This document shows positions 37,957 through 46,663 of a stretch of DNA of 64,000 nt, piece after piece. The notes beneath the pieces are model-generated. The model was given only the letters and a program-made list of their open reading frames with translations, ran no database searches and was not told the DNA's origin. The translations under genes were made by a program, and so were the position numbers. Source of the stretch: Herbaspirillum sp. CF444 (GTDB taxonomy: Bacteria > Pseudomonadota > Gammaproteobacteria > Burkholderiales > Burkholderiaceae_D); contig NZ_AKJW01000004.1 of the NCBI RefSeq assembly GCF_000282135.1, forward strand, positions 1 through 64,000, given 5' to 3'. Position 1 is the first letter of the stretch. Every line of letters starts with the position of its first letter.

Positions 37957-39741
37957 ATGCAAAATGCTGTAGCGTTCGCCGACAACGACGTTGTCGTGAT
38001 TGCATGGAGTTATGGCCGCAAGCTGCCCGGTTGCCTGGGTTTTGCGGTATATCGTATCGACGCCGCGGGCAAGGAAACGGCGCTTCCTTCGATGGCCGTC
38101 TTTCCCGGCATGAAACGCCAGCCTGCGCAGACTACCGCCCAATTCCCGATCCAGAAATTCTATTGGAAAGACCCCTACGCCCGCCTGATTGCCGGCGATG
38201 GCGGCAAAAAGGGCAGCCGCACCTTCCGCTACAAGATCGTGCCGCTGGAAGGACAGCCGGGAAGCCTGACGCCGATGCGCGTCGGCTTTGCCATCTCCAA
38301 CGAAGTCACGCTGAGCCCGCAGGTCGCGCCGGACTTGCAGGCGTATTTCAACCGCGGCCTGATCTCGACGCAACGCGTTTCGCGCGCCATGGACGGTCAT
38401 CCCGACAAGGAGAGCTTGCTCGCCATGGTGACCCAACCCGGCAACGCCATGCGCAAAAGCCTGGCCGGCGACATGATCGGGGCCTTGCTGGATTTCGTCG
38501 CGCGCGCGGGCAAGGGCGCCACGCTTTACGCCGCCTTGTACGAACTCGGCGACGACGAACTCATCGGTGCGCTGGAGAAAGCCGGCAAGAAACTGCACCT
38601 GATTCTTTCCAATCCCAAGGCCGGCGACCAGCAAAGCGCCAGCGGCATCACGGACGGCAACGACGCCTCGCGCAAGCGTCTGCGCAAGACGGCGGGAGAG
38701 CTGATCGACCGCATGGTGCCGTCCAATCACATCGCGCACAACAAGTTCCTGGTCTATGTGGATGCCAAGGGCAAGGCGCAGGCGGTATTGTTCGGCTCGA
38801 CCAACTGGACCTCGACCGGCCTGTGCACGCAGACCAACAACACCATCGTGTCCGACGATGCGGCGCTGGCGAAACGCTATCTCGATTACTGGAATCAGCT
38901 GGCCGCCGATACCGAAGCCGCCGGCGACAACGCCAAGGCCTTGCAGGGCGCCAAATTGCGCAGCTGGGACGCCAAACCGAAACTGCTCAAACAGGCGGAC
39001 GGTTCAACCGTCACCAGCTGGTTTTCGCCGAATACGCCGAAAGCGCGCGGACGTTCCCGCGCCAATGAAGCGCGTCCGCCCGACATGGACGAGGTGGCGC
39101 AGTTGATCGCCGGCGCGCAGCATGCCGTGTTGTTCCTGGCGTTTTATCCGGGCACGCCCAGCATCGTCAACTGGGTGGCGGAAGCGCAGAAAGCCAACAA
39201 GGATCTGTTCGTGCGCGGCTGCGTGACCAATCCGTCCACGGCGGAAGGCTTCCTGTACGAGTTGCAAGGCGTGGAGCCGCCCAAGCGCAAGAAGGGCGAT
39301 CCGCCCGGCAAACAGGATCCGCGCGTGATTTCGGCCAAGGCGCTGACCAGTGCCGTTCCGGCCGGCTGGCAGAAAGAAATTCTCTCGGCCGGCTTCGCCG
39401 TCACCCACGACAAGATCGTGGTCATCGATCCGTTTTCCGACAACTGCGTCGTCGTGACCGGCAGCCACAACCTCGGCTACAAGGCGTCTTACGACAACGA
39501 CGACAACCTGGCCATCTTCAAAGGACAGCAGGCGCTGGCGCAAGCCTACGCGACGCACGTGCTGGATATCTACGATCACTTCTCATGGCGCTGGATGGTG
39601 CAGGACAAAGGCCAGAAGGCCGCCGACACCATGCTGAGCGTCAAGCCCGACGAATGGCAGAGCAAATACTTCGGCGACAAGGGAGAGATTCGTTCGGCGC
39701 AGTTGCGGTTCTGGCTGGGAGCCGTGCCGGTAACGCGCTAG
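37957..39741 (+). CDS. Phospholipase D-like protein with two HKD motifs
   Basis: This is a 594-residue soluble protein with no signal peptide. The first ~115 residues form a separate beta-rich domain (VVVIAWSYGRKLPGCLGFAVYRID) that looks like a fibronectin-type or ligand module. Two PLD half-domains follow. HKD 1 is H261-N-K263 with GSTNWTSTG downstream, but its Asp is one residue later than the canonical HxKx4D spacing. HKD 2 is H484-D-K486 with canonical D491 and then GSHNLGY. A charged linker at 440-455 (PPKRKKGDPPGK) separates the halves. It could be a phosphodiesterase on lipids or nucleic acid. The ATG at 37957 fits the TAGGAG site better than 37951. No partner gene suggests a function. 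Confidence 0.8.
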   Translation: MQNAVAFADNDVVVIAWSYGRKLPGCLGFAVYRIDAAGKETALPSMAVFPGMKRQPAQTTAQFPIQKFYWKDPYARLIAGDGGKKGSRTFRYKIVPLEGQPGSLTPMRVGFAISNEVTLSPQVAPDLQAYFNRGLISTQRVSRAMDGHPDKESLLAMVTQPGNAMRKSLAGDMIGALLDFVARAGKGATLYAALYELGDDELIGALEKAGKKLHLILSNPKAGDQQSASGITDGNDASRKRLRKTAGELIDRMVPSNHIAHNKFLVYVDAKGKAQAVLFGSTNWTSTGLCTQTNNTIVSDDAALAKRYLDYWNQLAADTEAAGDNAKALQGAKLRSWDAKPKLLKQADGSTVTSWFSPNTPKARGRSRANEARPPDMDEVAQLIAGAQHAVLFLAFYPGTPSIVNWVAEAQKANKDLFVRGCVTNPSTAEGFLYELQGVEPPKRKKGDPPGKQDPRVISAKALTSAVPAGWQKEILSAGFAVTHDKIVVIDPFSDNCVVVTGSHNLGYKASYDNDDNLAIFKGQQALAQAYATHVLDIYDHFSWRWMVQDKGQKAADTMLSVKPDEWQSKYFGDKGEIRSAQLRFWLGAVPVTR

Positions 39742-39828
39742 GAAAAGAAGGAAGAACGCAGGGAAATTGCGCCCGGCTGAAGCGCCGGGCGCAGGAAAAC
39801 AGCTTGCTTGATAGCCTACTTAGATAGC

Positions 39829-41145
39829 CTACTTATTGACCAGTCTGGCCGGCACCGCGAGCGTTAGCAGTCCTCCCAGCAAGAGCGATCCCGCCAGCAC
39901 ATACATGCCCGTGTTGGTGCTTTGGGTGGCGTCCTTCAGCCAACCGACCAGATACGGGCTGACAAAGCCTGCCAGATTACCCAGCGAGTTGATCAGCGCG
40001 ATGCCGGCAGCAGCAGCCGTGCCGCTCAGGAACGCCGTAGGCAGGCTCCAGAACAGCGGCAGCGTGGTCAGGATGCCGACCGCAGCCAGGGTCAGCGAAG
40101 CCATCGCCAGCAGCGTGTTGTGGTCGTATACGGTGCTGAACAGCAGGCCGACGCAACCCAGGAAAGCCGGGATCGCAACGTGCCAGCGACGTTCGCGCTG
40201 CTGGTCGGCGCTGCGGCCGATCATGATCATCGCCACGGCCGCGATCGCATAGGGAATCGCCGTCAGCAAGCCGATGTTGAGCGGATCGCTCACGCCGGTC
40301 GTCTTGATGATGGTCGGCAGCCAGAAGCTCACGCCATACAAGCCCATCACGAAGCAGAAATAGATGATCGCGCTCAGCCAGACCTTGCCGTCGGCGAACA
40401 TCTGGCCCAGCGACACTTCGGTCTTGTCGGCCTGTTCCTGCGCGATCTGCGATTCCAGCAGACGCTTTTCATCTTCGGTCAGCCAATGTGCATCGCGGAT
40501 GCGATCTTTCAGATAGAAAATCACGACCACGCCCAGCACCAGCGAAGGAATCGCTTCCAGGATGAACATCCATTGCCAGCCGGTCAGTCCGTGCACGCCC
40601 GGGAAGGCATGCATGATCCAACCCGACAGCGGCCCGCCGATCACGCCGGAAATCGCGATGCCGGTCATGAACAGCGCCGTGATCTTGCCGCGGCGATGCG
40701 AGGGATACCAGTAGGTCAGGTACAGGATCACGCCGGGGAAGAAGCCGGCTTCGGCCACGCCCAGCAGGAAACGCATGACATAGAACATTTCCGGCGTCGT
40801 CACGAAAATCATCGCGCCGGAAATGATGCCCCAGGTGATCATGATGCGGGCAATCCACAGCCGCGCGCCGACCCTGTGCAGGATGATGTTGCTGGGGACT
40901 TCGAAAATGAAATAGCCGATAAAGAAAATACCGGCGCCGAGACCGTAGACGGTTTCGCTGAACTTCAGGTCCTGCAGCATCTGCAACTTGGCGAAGCCGA
41001 CGTTGACGCGGTCCAGGTAGGACGCGACATAGCAGAGGAACAGCAGGGGAAGCAGGCGCCACGTGACCTTGGAAAAGGTCGCTTCTTCGAACGATACATT
41101 GTTGCCGGGCGACGCGGCAACGCCTTGTGCTGGGGTAGTCGACAT
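39829..41145 (-). CDS. MFS transporter, anion:cation symporter family
   Basis: This is a 438-residue major-facilitator protein with 12 helices. The N-terminus contains YVASYLDRVNVGFAKLQM and the loop FEVPSNIILHRVGARLWIARIMITWG, both hallmarks of the anion:cation symporter (ACS) family that imports sugar acids, tartrate, phthalate or 4-hydroxyphenylacetate. It is the last gene of the minus-strand run SDR-ALDH-SDR-MFS and is likely the importer of the substrate those enzymes degrade. A 188-base gap with a hairpin (AAAGCCAGTC/GACTGGCTTT, 41192-41216) precedes it. Confidence 0.9.
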   Translation of the reverse strand: MSTTPAQGVAASPGNNVSFEEATFSKVTWRLLPLLFLCYVASYLDRVNVGFAKLQMLQDLKFSETVYGLGAGIFFIGYFIFEVPSNIILHRVGARLWIARIMITWGIISGAMIFVTTPEMFYVMRFLLGVAEAGFFPGVILYLTYWYPSHRRGKITALFMTGIAISGVIGGPLSGWIMHAFPGVHGLTGWQWMFILEAIPSLVLGVVVIFYLKDRIRDAHWLTEDEKRLLESQIAQEQADKTEVSLGQMFADGKVWLSAIIYFCFVMGLYGVSFWLPTIIKTTGVSDPLNIGLLTAIPYAIAAVAMIMIGRSADQQRERRWHVAIPAFLGCVGLLFSTVYDHNTLLAMASLTLAAVGILTTLPLFWSLPTAFLSGTAAAAGIALINSLGNLAGFVSPYLVGWLKDATQSTNTGMYVLAGSLLLGGLLTLAVPARLVNK

Positions 41146-41333
41146 GTCTCACTCCATACGTATTAAAAATGGATCAGCCTTGTTGTTATGAAAAGCCAGT
41201 CTCGTGGACTGGCTTTATTTAAAGTACTGATGGCTCTTCTTTTTTTATTGCAGCGTGATTATAGACACAAAAAGTGCCGATCCAACGCAAACTCCCGCAG
41301 GCCTGACAAAACACTGACGAATGTCGCCCGGCG

Positions 41334-42092
41334 TTACACGCAGCGTCCGCCGTCCACCTCCAGGCAAGCGCCGGTAATGAACGACGCTTCGTCCGAACCC
41401 AGGTACAGGCAGGCGTTGGCGATGTCGTCCGGCGTCGAGAAACGGCCCAGCGGAATCGTCGCGGTAAATTTTTTACGGTTTTCCGGGGTATCCGGCACGC
41501 CCATGAATTCGGTCAGCAGGCCGGTTGCCGACATCACCGGATTGACGCAGTTGACGCGGATGTTGTCCGGGCCGAGTTCCGCCGCCATCGATTTGCTGGT
41601 CGTGATGACCGCGCCTTTGCTGCCGTTGTACCAGGTCAGGCCCGGACGCGGGCGGATGCCGGCGGTCGATGCGATGTTGATGAAAGCGCCGCCGCCGACC
41701 TTGCGGAAGTAGGGCACGAAGGTCTTGGCACTCAGGAAGATGCTCTTCACGTTGATCGCGTAGAGACGATCGAATTCGTCTTCTTCCACTTCCAGCATCG
41801 GACGGTTGCGATGCGTGGTGCCGGCGTTGTTGACCACGATGTGCAGGCCGCCGAAGGCGTCCAGCGCGGCAGCCAGCATGGCGGCGACGTCGGTACTCTT
41901 CGACACGTCGGTCTTGATGAAACGCGCCTGGCCGCCGGCTGCGAGGATTTCGTCGACGACGCGTTTGCCGCCGGCTTCGTTGATGTCCGCCACCAGAATG
42001 CGCGCGCCTTCACGCGCGTAGGTCTTGGCGATGCCTTCGCCGAATCCCGAACCCGCGCCGGTCACGATGGCTACTTTGTCTTTTAGTCGCAT
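41334..42092 (-). CDS. Short-chain dehydrogenase/reductase (second of cluster)
   Basis: This is a 252-residue NAD(P)-dependent SDR with cofactor motif VTGAGSGFGEGIAKTYAREG, NNAG, and catalytic Tyr/Lys in YNGSKGA (Y-x3-K). An Asp after the second strand (LVADINEAGG) points to NAD preference. It resembles 3-oxoacyl-ACP reductase-like and glucose/sorbitol dehydrogenase-like enzymes. It lies 50 bases after the aldehyde dehydrogenase gene on the same strand. Confidence 0.9.
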   Translation of the reverse strand: MRLKDKVAIVTGAGSGFGEGIAKTYAREGARILVADINEAGGKRVVDEILAAGGQARFIKTDVSKSTDVAAMLAAALDAFGGLHIVVNNAGTTHRNRPMLEVEEDEFDRLYAINVKSIFLSAKTFVPYFRKVGGGAFINIASTAGIRPRPGLTWYNGSKGAVITTSKSMAAELGPDNIRVNCVNPVMSATGLLTEFMGVPDTPENRKKFTATIPLGRFSTPDDIANACLYLGSDEASFITGACLEVDGGRCV

Positions 42093-42142
42093 GTCTTCTC
42101 CTTGTTGTGTTGTAGGTGATGTTCAGTTGTGTTCAGCAGTGT

Positions 42143-43576
42143 TCAATCGTGTTTGATGGCAATGGTCTTCAAGACCGTGAAGCCGTACAGCGCCTCGAAA
42201 CCTTTTTCGCGGCCGTGGCCGCTGGCCTTGACGCCGCCGAACGGCAACTCCACGCCGCCGCCCGCGCCATAGTTGTTGATGAAAACCTGTCCGCTGCGAA
42301 TCGCCCGCGCCAGGCGCATCTGGCGTCCGCCGTCGCGCGTCCAGACGCTGGCGACCAGACCGAAGTCAGTACTATTGGCGAGGTGGATGGCGTCGGCTTC
42401 GTCTTCAAACGGCATGGCGGCCAGGACGGGACCGAACACTTCTTCCTGCGCCAGTCGATGTTGAAACGGCACATCGCGCAGCAAGGTCGGCGCCTGATAA
42501 AAGCCGCCCGCAGGCGCACCGTCGGCGATGCGTCCTTGCGCGACCACCGGGATCTTGCTGTCGGCCGCTTCGCGCAGGAAACCGGCGACGCGCTCTTGTT
42601 GCGTCTTGCGAATCAGCGGACCGCAGTCGAGATCCATCGCCGCCGAGCCGACGCGCAACTTGCCGAAGGCGGCGCCGACGCGTTCCAGCACTTGCTCATA
42701 CGCGCTGCGCTGCACCAGCAGGCGGCTGCCGGCGGAGCAGGTCTGTCCCGCGTTCTGCACGATGGCGTTGACGATCACCGGCAGCATGGCGTCGAAGTCG
42801 GCGTCGGCGAACACCACTTGCGGCGACTTGCCGCCCAGCTCCAGCGTGACCGGGGTGTGATGTTCGGCCGCGGCGCGCACCACGATCTTGCCGACGTTGG
42901 GCGAACCGGTGAACGACACGTGATCGACGTCGGCATGCTTGACCAGCAGGTCGCCGGCTTCGTGGCCGTAGCCGGTGACGATGTTGAGCACGCCTTCGGG
43001 GAAACCGGCTTCGGCGGCCAGTTCCGCCACGCGCAACAGCGACAGGCAGGCGTCTTCCGCGGGTTTGACCACGCAGGTATTGCCGGCGGCGAGTGCGCCG
43101 CCGACGCAGCGGCCGAAGATCTGCATCGGATAATTCCACGGCACGATGTGGGCGGTCACGCCATGCGGCTCGCGCAAGGTCAGCACGGTATAGCCGGTCT
43201 GGTAGGGAATCGTCTCGCCGTGCAGCTTGTCGGCCGCGCCGGCATAGAACTCGAAGTAGCGCACGATGGCGGCGGCATCGGCGCGCGCCTGCTTGAAGGG
43301 TTTGCCGCAGTCGCGGGCTTCCAGCTGCGCCAGTTCTTCCTGATGTTCCGCCAGCTTTTGCGACAGCTTCATCATCAGGCGGCTGCGATCGGCGGCGCTG
43401 GTGCGGCTCCAGACCTTGTCGTAGGCCTGGCGCGCCGCTTGCACGGCGGCGTCGACGTCGGCGGCGTTGCCGCGCGCCAGCGATTCGAACACCTGGCCGT
43501 CGGACGGATCGGTGACGGGGATGCTCTCGCCGGAAGACGGTGCGGTCCAGCGGTTGTTGATGAAGTGCTGTTTCAT
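42143..43576 (-). CDS. NAD-dependent aldehyde dehydrogenase
   Basis: This is a 477-residue aldehyde dehydrogenase superfamily protein. The oxyanion Asn is in VPWNYPMQ, the general base Glu in LELGGKSPQ and the catalytic Cys in NAGQTCSAGSR. FTGSPNVG marks the cofactor site, and VFINNYGAGGGVELPFGGVKASGHGREKG forms the C-terminal end. It fits the betaine/aminobutyraldehyde/glycolaldehyde-type group. It lies between two short-chain dehydrogenase genes on one strand, so the cluster probably oxidises an alcohol to an aldehyde to an acid. Confidence 0.93.
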   Translation of the reverse strand: MKQHFINNRWTAPSSGESIPVTDPSDGQVFESLARGNAADVDAAVQAARQAYDKVWSRTSAADRSRLMMKLSQKLAEHQEELAQLEARDCGKPFKQARADAAAIVRYFEFYAGAADKLHGETIPYQTGYTVLTLREPHGVTAHIVPWNYPMQIFGRCVGGALAAGNTCVVKPAEDACLSLLRVAELAAEAGFPEGVLNIVTGYGHEAGDLLVKHADVDHVSFTGSPNVGKIVVRAAAEHHTPVTLELGGKSPQVVFADADFDAMLPVIVNAIVQNAGQTCSAGSRLLVQRSAYEQVLERVGAAFGKLRVGSAAMDLDCGPLIRKTQQERVAGFLREAADSKIPVVAQGRIADGAPAGGFYQAPTLLRDVPFQHRLAQEEVFGPVLAAMPFEDEADAIHLANSTDFGLVASVWTRDGGRQMRLARAIRSGQVFINNYGAGGGVELPFGGVKASGHGREKGFEALYGFTVLKTIAIKHD

Positions 43577-43593
43577 GATCGAAGTTCCTTTAT

Positions 43594-44400
43594 CTACATG
43601 GCAATCGACATGCCGCCGTCTACGTACAGGACGTGACCGTTGACGTAGGAAGCGGCGTTGGAAGCGAGAAACACGGCGGCGCCGGCGATTTCAGCCGGCT
43701 GCGCCCAGCGGCCCAGCGGCGTGCGCGTGGCGAAGTGGGCGTTGATCTTCGGATCGGCGATCGCCGCGGCATTGGCCTCGGTCGCCACGCCGCCCGGCGC
43801 AATGGCGTTGCTGGTGATGCCCAGCGGACCGTACTCGGCGGCGAGGGCGCGCATCATGCCGGTCAGGCCTGCCTTGGCGCCGGTATAGACGGCGTCGCCC
43901 GAGCGCGCGATCCGGCCCGCAATCGAGGTGACGGTGATCAGGCGGCCGCTCTTGTTGGGCACCATCAGGCGCGCCGCTTCGCGCGAGAGCGTATAGCCGG
44001 CGATCAGGTTGGTTTCCAGCATGGCGTGGATCTCGTCGTCGCTGAACTCCAGCAAGGGTTTGCGATTGCGCACGCCGGCGTTGTTGACGAGGATGTCGAG
44101 GCGGCCGTGCTGTTGCGCGATCTGCGCAAAGGCCGCCTTGACGGTGGCCTTGTCGGTCACGTCGAAGGCGAGGGCGCTGGCCGACAAACCTTGTGCGGTC
44201 AGGCTTTGCACGGCGCTCGCGAGCGTATCGGCGTTGCGGCCGTTGAGGATCACGTGCGCGCCGCTGCCGGCCAGTGCGCGTGCAATTTCCAGTCCGATGT
44301 CGCGTGCGGCGCCGGTGACGAGGGCAATCTTTCCGTTCAGGGAAAACTGCTGCAGGTAGGACTGGGTATTCAGATTGTGCGGATTGTGCGGCTGATTCAT
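43594..44400 (-). CDS. Short-chain dehydrogenase/reductase (gluconate 5-dehydrogenase-like)
   Basis: This is a 268-residue SDR with a 16-residue N-terminal tail, then FSLNGKIALVTGAARDIGLEIARALA as its cofactor motif and NNAGVRNRKPL. The catalytic Tyr/Lys pair is Y-x3-K in DAVYTGAKAGL. The FSLxGKxALVTGAxRGIG opening is typical of gluconate 5-dehydrogenase (IdnO-type) sequences. The start at 44400 is a good ATG; the longer frame to 44562 crosses the intergenic control region. It is the first gene of the minus-strand cluster and is divergent from a GntR regulator. Confidence 0.9.
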   Translation of the reverse strand: MNQPHNPHNLNTQSYLQQFSLNGKIALVTGAARDIGLEIARALAGSGAHVILNGRNADTLASAVQSLTAQGLSASALAFDVTDKATVKAAFAQIAQQHGRLDILVNNAGVRNRKPLLEFSDDEIHAMLETNLIAGYTLSREAARLMVPNKSGRLITVTSIAGRIARSGDAVYTGAKAGLTGMMRALAAEYGPLGITSNAIAPGGVATEANAAAIADPKINAHFATRTPLGRWAQPAEIAGAAVFLASNAASYVNGHVLYVDGGMSIAM

Positions 44401-44682
44401 GGTCGGTTTCGATAAACAATGGACGGCAGAAGATATCACCGTCGCAGCCATCGGGCCGGACCGTTTGTCTCCAGTCGTTTTTGTTTTTTTATGAGTCGTG
44501 GTCGGGAAGGCCTCCACAGGCTCGCTGGCTTTCAATGTATGTTGCAGATCAAAAGATGTCAAATGATATTACTACTTGGCCGGCCACGTCATTGCCCTGC
44601 AAGGGGCATAACGTCTACTTATGGCTCGGCCGGAAATCAGCTACCATGCGCAGTAATGACAAAATTCGACAGGAGACACGCC
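44401..44682. promoter_or_regulatory. Divergent control region of the SDR-ALDH cluster
   Basis: This 282-base non-coding region separates the minus-strand catabolic genes from the plus-strand GntR/FCD regulator. It contains the perfect palindrome TGGCCGGCCA (44577-44586) and an imperfect inverted repeat TGCCC-N6-GGGCA (44593-44608), which are candidate operators. It also holds a GC-poor stretch near 44540-44575 (AAAAGATGTCAAATGATATT) where a promoter may lie. Which repeat is bound cannot be told from sequence. Confidence 0.4.
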
Positions 44683-45516
44683 ATGCCGAAATCGCCTAGC
44701 GACCAGCAAGAAGGCGGCACAGACGCAAAAGTCGTGAGTATCCGCCCGCCCGCGTTGCCGCGCGCCGCACAACTTTCCACCGACGCCCTGGCGCTGGCTG
44801 CTGCCGGACTGGGGCCGGTGCGCCAGGAGCGTTTCGCCGAGCGCGTCTACGAAAACCTGTTCCACGCCATCGTCGAAGGCAAGATCGGCGTCGGCAGCCG
44901 CCTGCCTTCCGAGAACGATCTGGCGACCCTGTTCGACGTGTCGCGTCCCATCGTGCGCCAGGCGCTGGACCGCCTGCGCGAAGACCAACTGGTCGAATCG
45001 CGGCGCGGCTCCGGCACCTACGTCATGGACAAGCCCGAACTTGCCGGCAAGGCCGCCAACGCCGAGCCGTCCGAACGCATCGGCCACATCATGAACGGCC
45101 TTGAATTGCGCATGGTAATCGAGCCCGAGTGCGCCTACATGGCGGCCCTGCGCCGCAGCACGGCCGACCTGGCGCGCATGGACGAGCTGCTGAGCGGCTT
45201 CGAAGAAGCCAATGCCGTCGGCGGCATCGCCCATCATTTCGATTTCGCCTTCCACGAAGCGATTGCCACGGCCACCGCCAACCTGCGTTTCGTGCAAGTG
45301 CTCAAGACGCTGGAGTACGACGTCAGCCACGCCGTCAACATGCTGCGCCACCTGATGCACATCCAGCCGTGGAAGCGCACGCAGGACGCCATGGAGGAGC
45401 ATCGCAACATCTTCGAACTGATCAAGCGGCAAGACGCGGAAGGCGCGCGACGCGCCATGCGCGGCCACATCGAAAATGCGCGCAGCCGGATGTTCAACAG
45501 CCGGCCCGGCCTGTAG
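44683..45516 (+). CDS. GntR/FadR-type (FCD) transcriptional regulator
   Basis: This is a 277-residue regulator. A 50-residue flexible tail precedes the winged helix-turn-helix (about 55-115, with GSRLPSENDLATLFDVSRPI and a SRRGSGTYV wing). The all-helical FCD ligand domain (about 130-270) contains the metal-binding pattern HHFDFAFHEAI with later His residues in EEHRNIFE. FCD regulators usually bind an acid intermediate and repress a nearby catabolic cluster, here the divergent SDR-ALDH-SDR-MFS genes. The ATG has a CAGGAGA ribosome site; the longer frame from 44419 is not used. Confidence 0.93.
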   Translation: MPKSPSDQQEGGTDAKVVSIRPPALPRAAQLSTDALALAAAGLGPVRQERFAERVYENLFHAIVEGKIGVGSRLPSENDLATLFDVSRPIVRQALDRLREDQLVESRRGSGTYVMDKPELAGKAANAEPSERIGHIMNGLELRMVIEPECAYMAALRRSTADLARMDELLSGFEEANAVGGIAHHFDFAFHEAIATATANLRFVQVLKTLEYDVSHAVNMLRHLMHIQPWKRTQDAMEEHRNIFELIKRQDAEGARRAMRGHIENARSRMFNSRPGL

Positions 45517-45565
45517 CAAGCTGCTGTCAATTTAAATAACAACTTAAACTTCCGGAACATCCCGC

Positions 45566-46525
45566 ATGGAATTGCGTCAACTCAGATACTTCGTCGCCAT
45601 CGTCGATCATGGTTCGCTCTCGCGCGCAGCGCGCGTGCTGCATATTGCCCAGCCGGCGCTGACCCAGCAGATCCGCCAGCTGGAAGAAGAACTGGAAGCG
45701 CAACTGCTGCATCGTTCCGCGCAAGGCGTGATCGCCACCGACGCCGGTAAAACGTTTTACGAACATGCGCAGGCCATCCTCAAGCAAGTCACCGACGCCA
45801 AGTCGGCCGTCGCGCAATCCAACGACAAGCCGTCAGGCACGGTCGCACTGGGCATTCCGCAAAGCGTCTCCGGCGCGCTGGCCTTGCCGCTGCTCACCGC
45901 CATTCGCGCCACTTATCCGGAAATTACCTTGCTGCTCACCGAAGAGTTGACCGGCAACCTGATCGTCCAGCTCAAATCAGGGCGGATCAATCTGGCGGTA
46001 CTGTTCGATGACGGCGACGGCCAGCTGTCGCCGTTTGCCAGCACGCCGATGGTGGAAGAAGAAATGATGTACATCACGCGCGCCGATTCGCAATACGGCG
46101 TCAAGGAAGGCAAAGGGAAGAGCAGATCGGTCACGCTGGCCAAGGCCATCAAGGCGCCGCTGATCCTGCCGGGCTTGCAGCACGGCGTGCGGCCGCGCAT
46201 CGAAAACGTGGTGCGTGCGCACGGCATGTCGCTGGAGAACGTGATCGAAATCAATTCGGTGGCGATCCTGAAGTCGGCGATCCTGGCCGACATCGGCGCG
46301 ACCATCTTGCCGGTGGCGCCTTTGCTGTCCGAGATCGAACGCGGCGACATGGTCGCGCACCCGATCAGCGGCGAACGCATGGCGCGTACGCTGGCTTTGT
46401 GTGCCTCGAAGAATATTCCGTTGACGAATGCGGCTGCCGCGGTGGAACGGCTGGTGCTGGATGTGACGGATGATTTGTGCCGCAAGGGCACGTGGTTGCA
46501 TGCAGAGGCGCTGGCGCGGGAATGA
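45566..46525 (+). CDS. LysR-family regulator (nitrogen/aromatic type)
   Basis: This is a 319-residue regulator with MELRQLRYFVAIVDHGSLSRAA as its opening helix, the helix-turn-helix at about 18-40 (HIAQPALTQQIRQLEEEL), and a substrate-binding domain to about 300. The opening is close to Nac- and CatR/PcaQ-like groups. It lies 49 bases after the GntR gene on the same strand and is convergent with the phosphonate genes. It could share control of either cluster; neither link is shown by sequence. Confidence 0.9.
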   Translation: MELRQLRYFVAIVDHGSLSRAARVLHIAQPALTQQIRQLEEELEAQLLHRSAQGVIATDAGKTFYEHAQAILKQVTDAKSAVAQSNDKPSGTVALGIPQSVSGALALPLLTAIRATYPEITLLLTEELTGNLIVQLKSGRINLAVLFDDGDGQLSPFASTPMVEEEMMYITRADSQYGVKEGKGKSRSVTLAKAIKAPLILPGLQHGVRPRIENVVRAHGMSLENVIEINSVAILKSAILADIGATILPVAPLLSEIERGDMVAHPISGERMARTLALCASKNIPLTNAAAAVERLVLDVTDDLCRKGTWLHAEALARE

Positions 46526-46544
46526 TTCGCCCGGCGAGAATTAC

Positions 46545-46625
46545 CGTCGTCCCAGCGAACGCTGGGACCCAGTGTCGTGAATACGGTCAATACGACACTG
46601 GGTCCTGACTTTCGTCAGGACGACG
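46545..46625. repeat. Paired-hairpin intergenic repeat, copy B
   Basis: The outer arms CGTCGTCCCAGCG and the end of the repeat are complementary across about 80 bases. Inside lie two hairpins (CCCAGCGAACGCTGGG and CCTGACTTTCGTCAGG) and the facing words ACCCAGTGTCGT and ACGACACTGGGT. Read on the other strand it is almost the same as copy C at 54234. It separates the convergent LysR and oxidoreductase genes. Confidence 0.8.
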
Positions 46626-46663
46626 GCATTTTCAGTTGCGAGCTGCTTTAGCTGCTCGTTGCG

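Noticed and set aside
37189-39741. A two-gene toxin or defence module made of the secreted unknown and the PLD-like protein
   Set aside because: The genes are separated by about 200 bases, one product is secreted and the other cytosolic, and no immunity or sensor gene is nearby.
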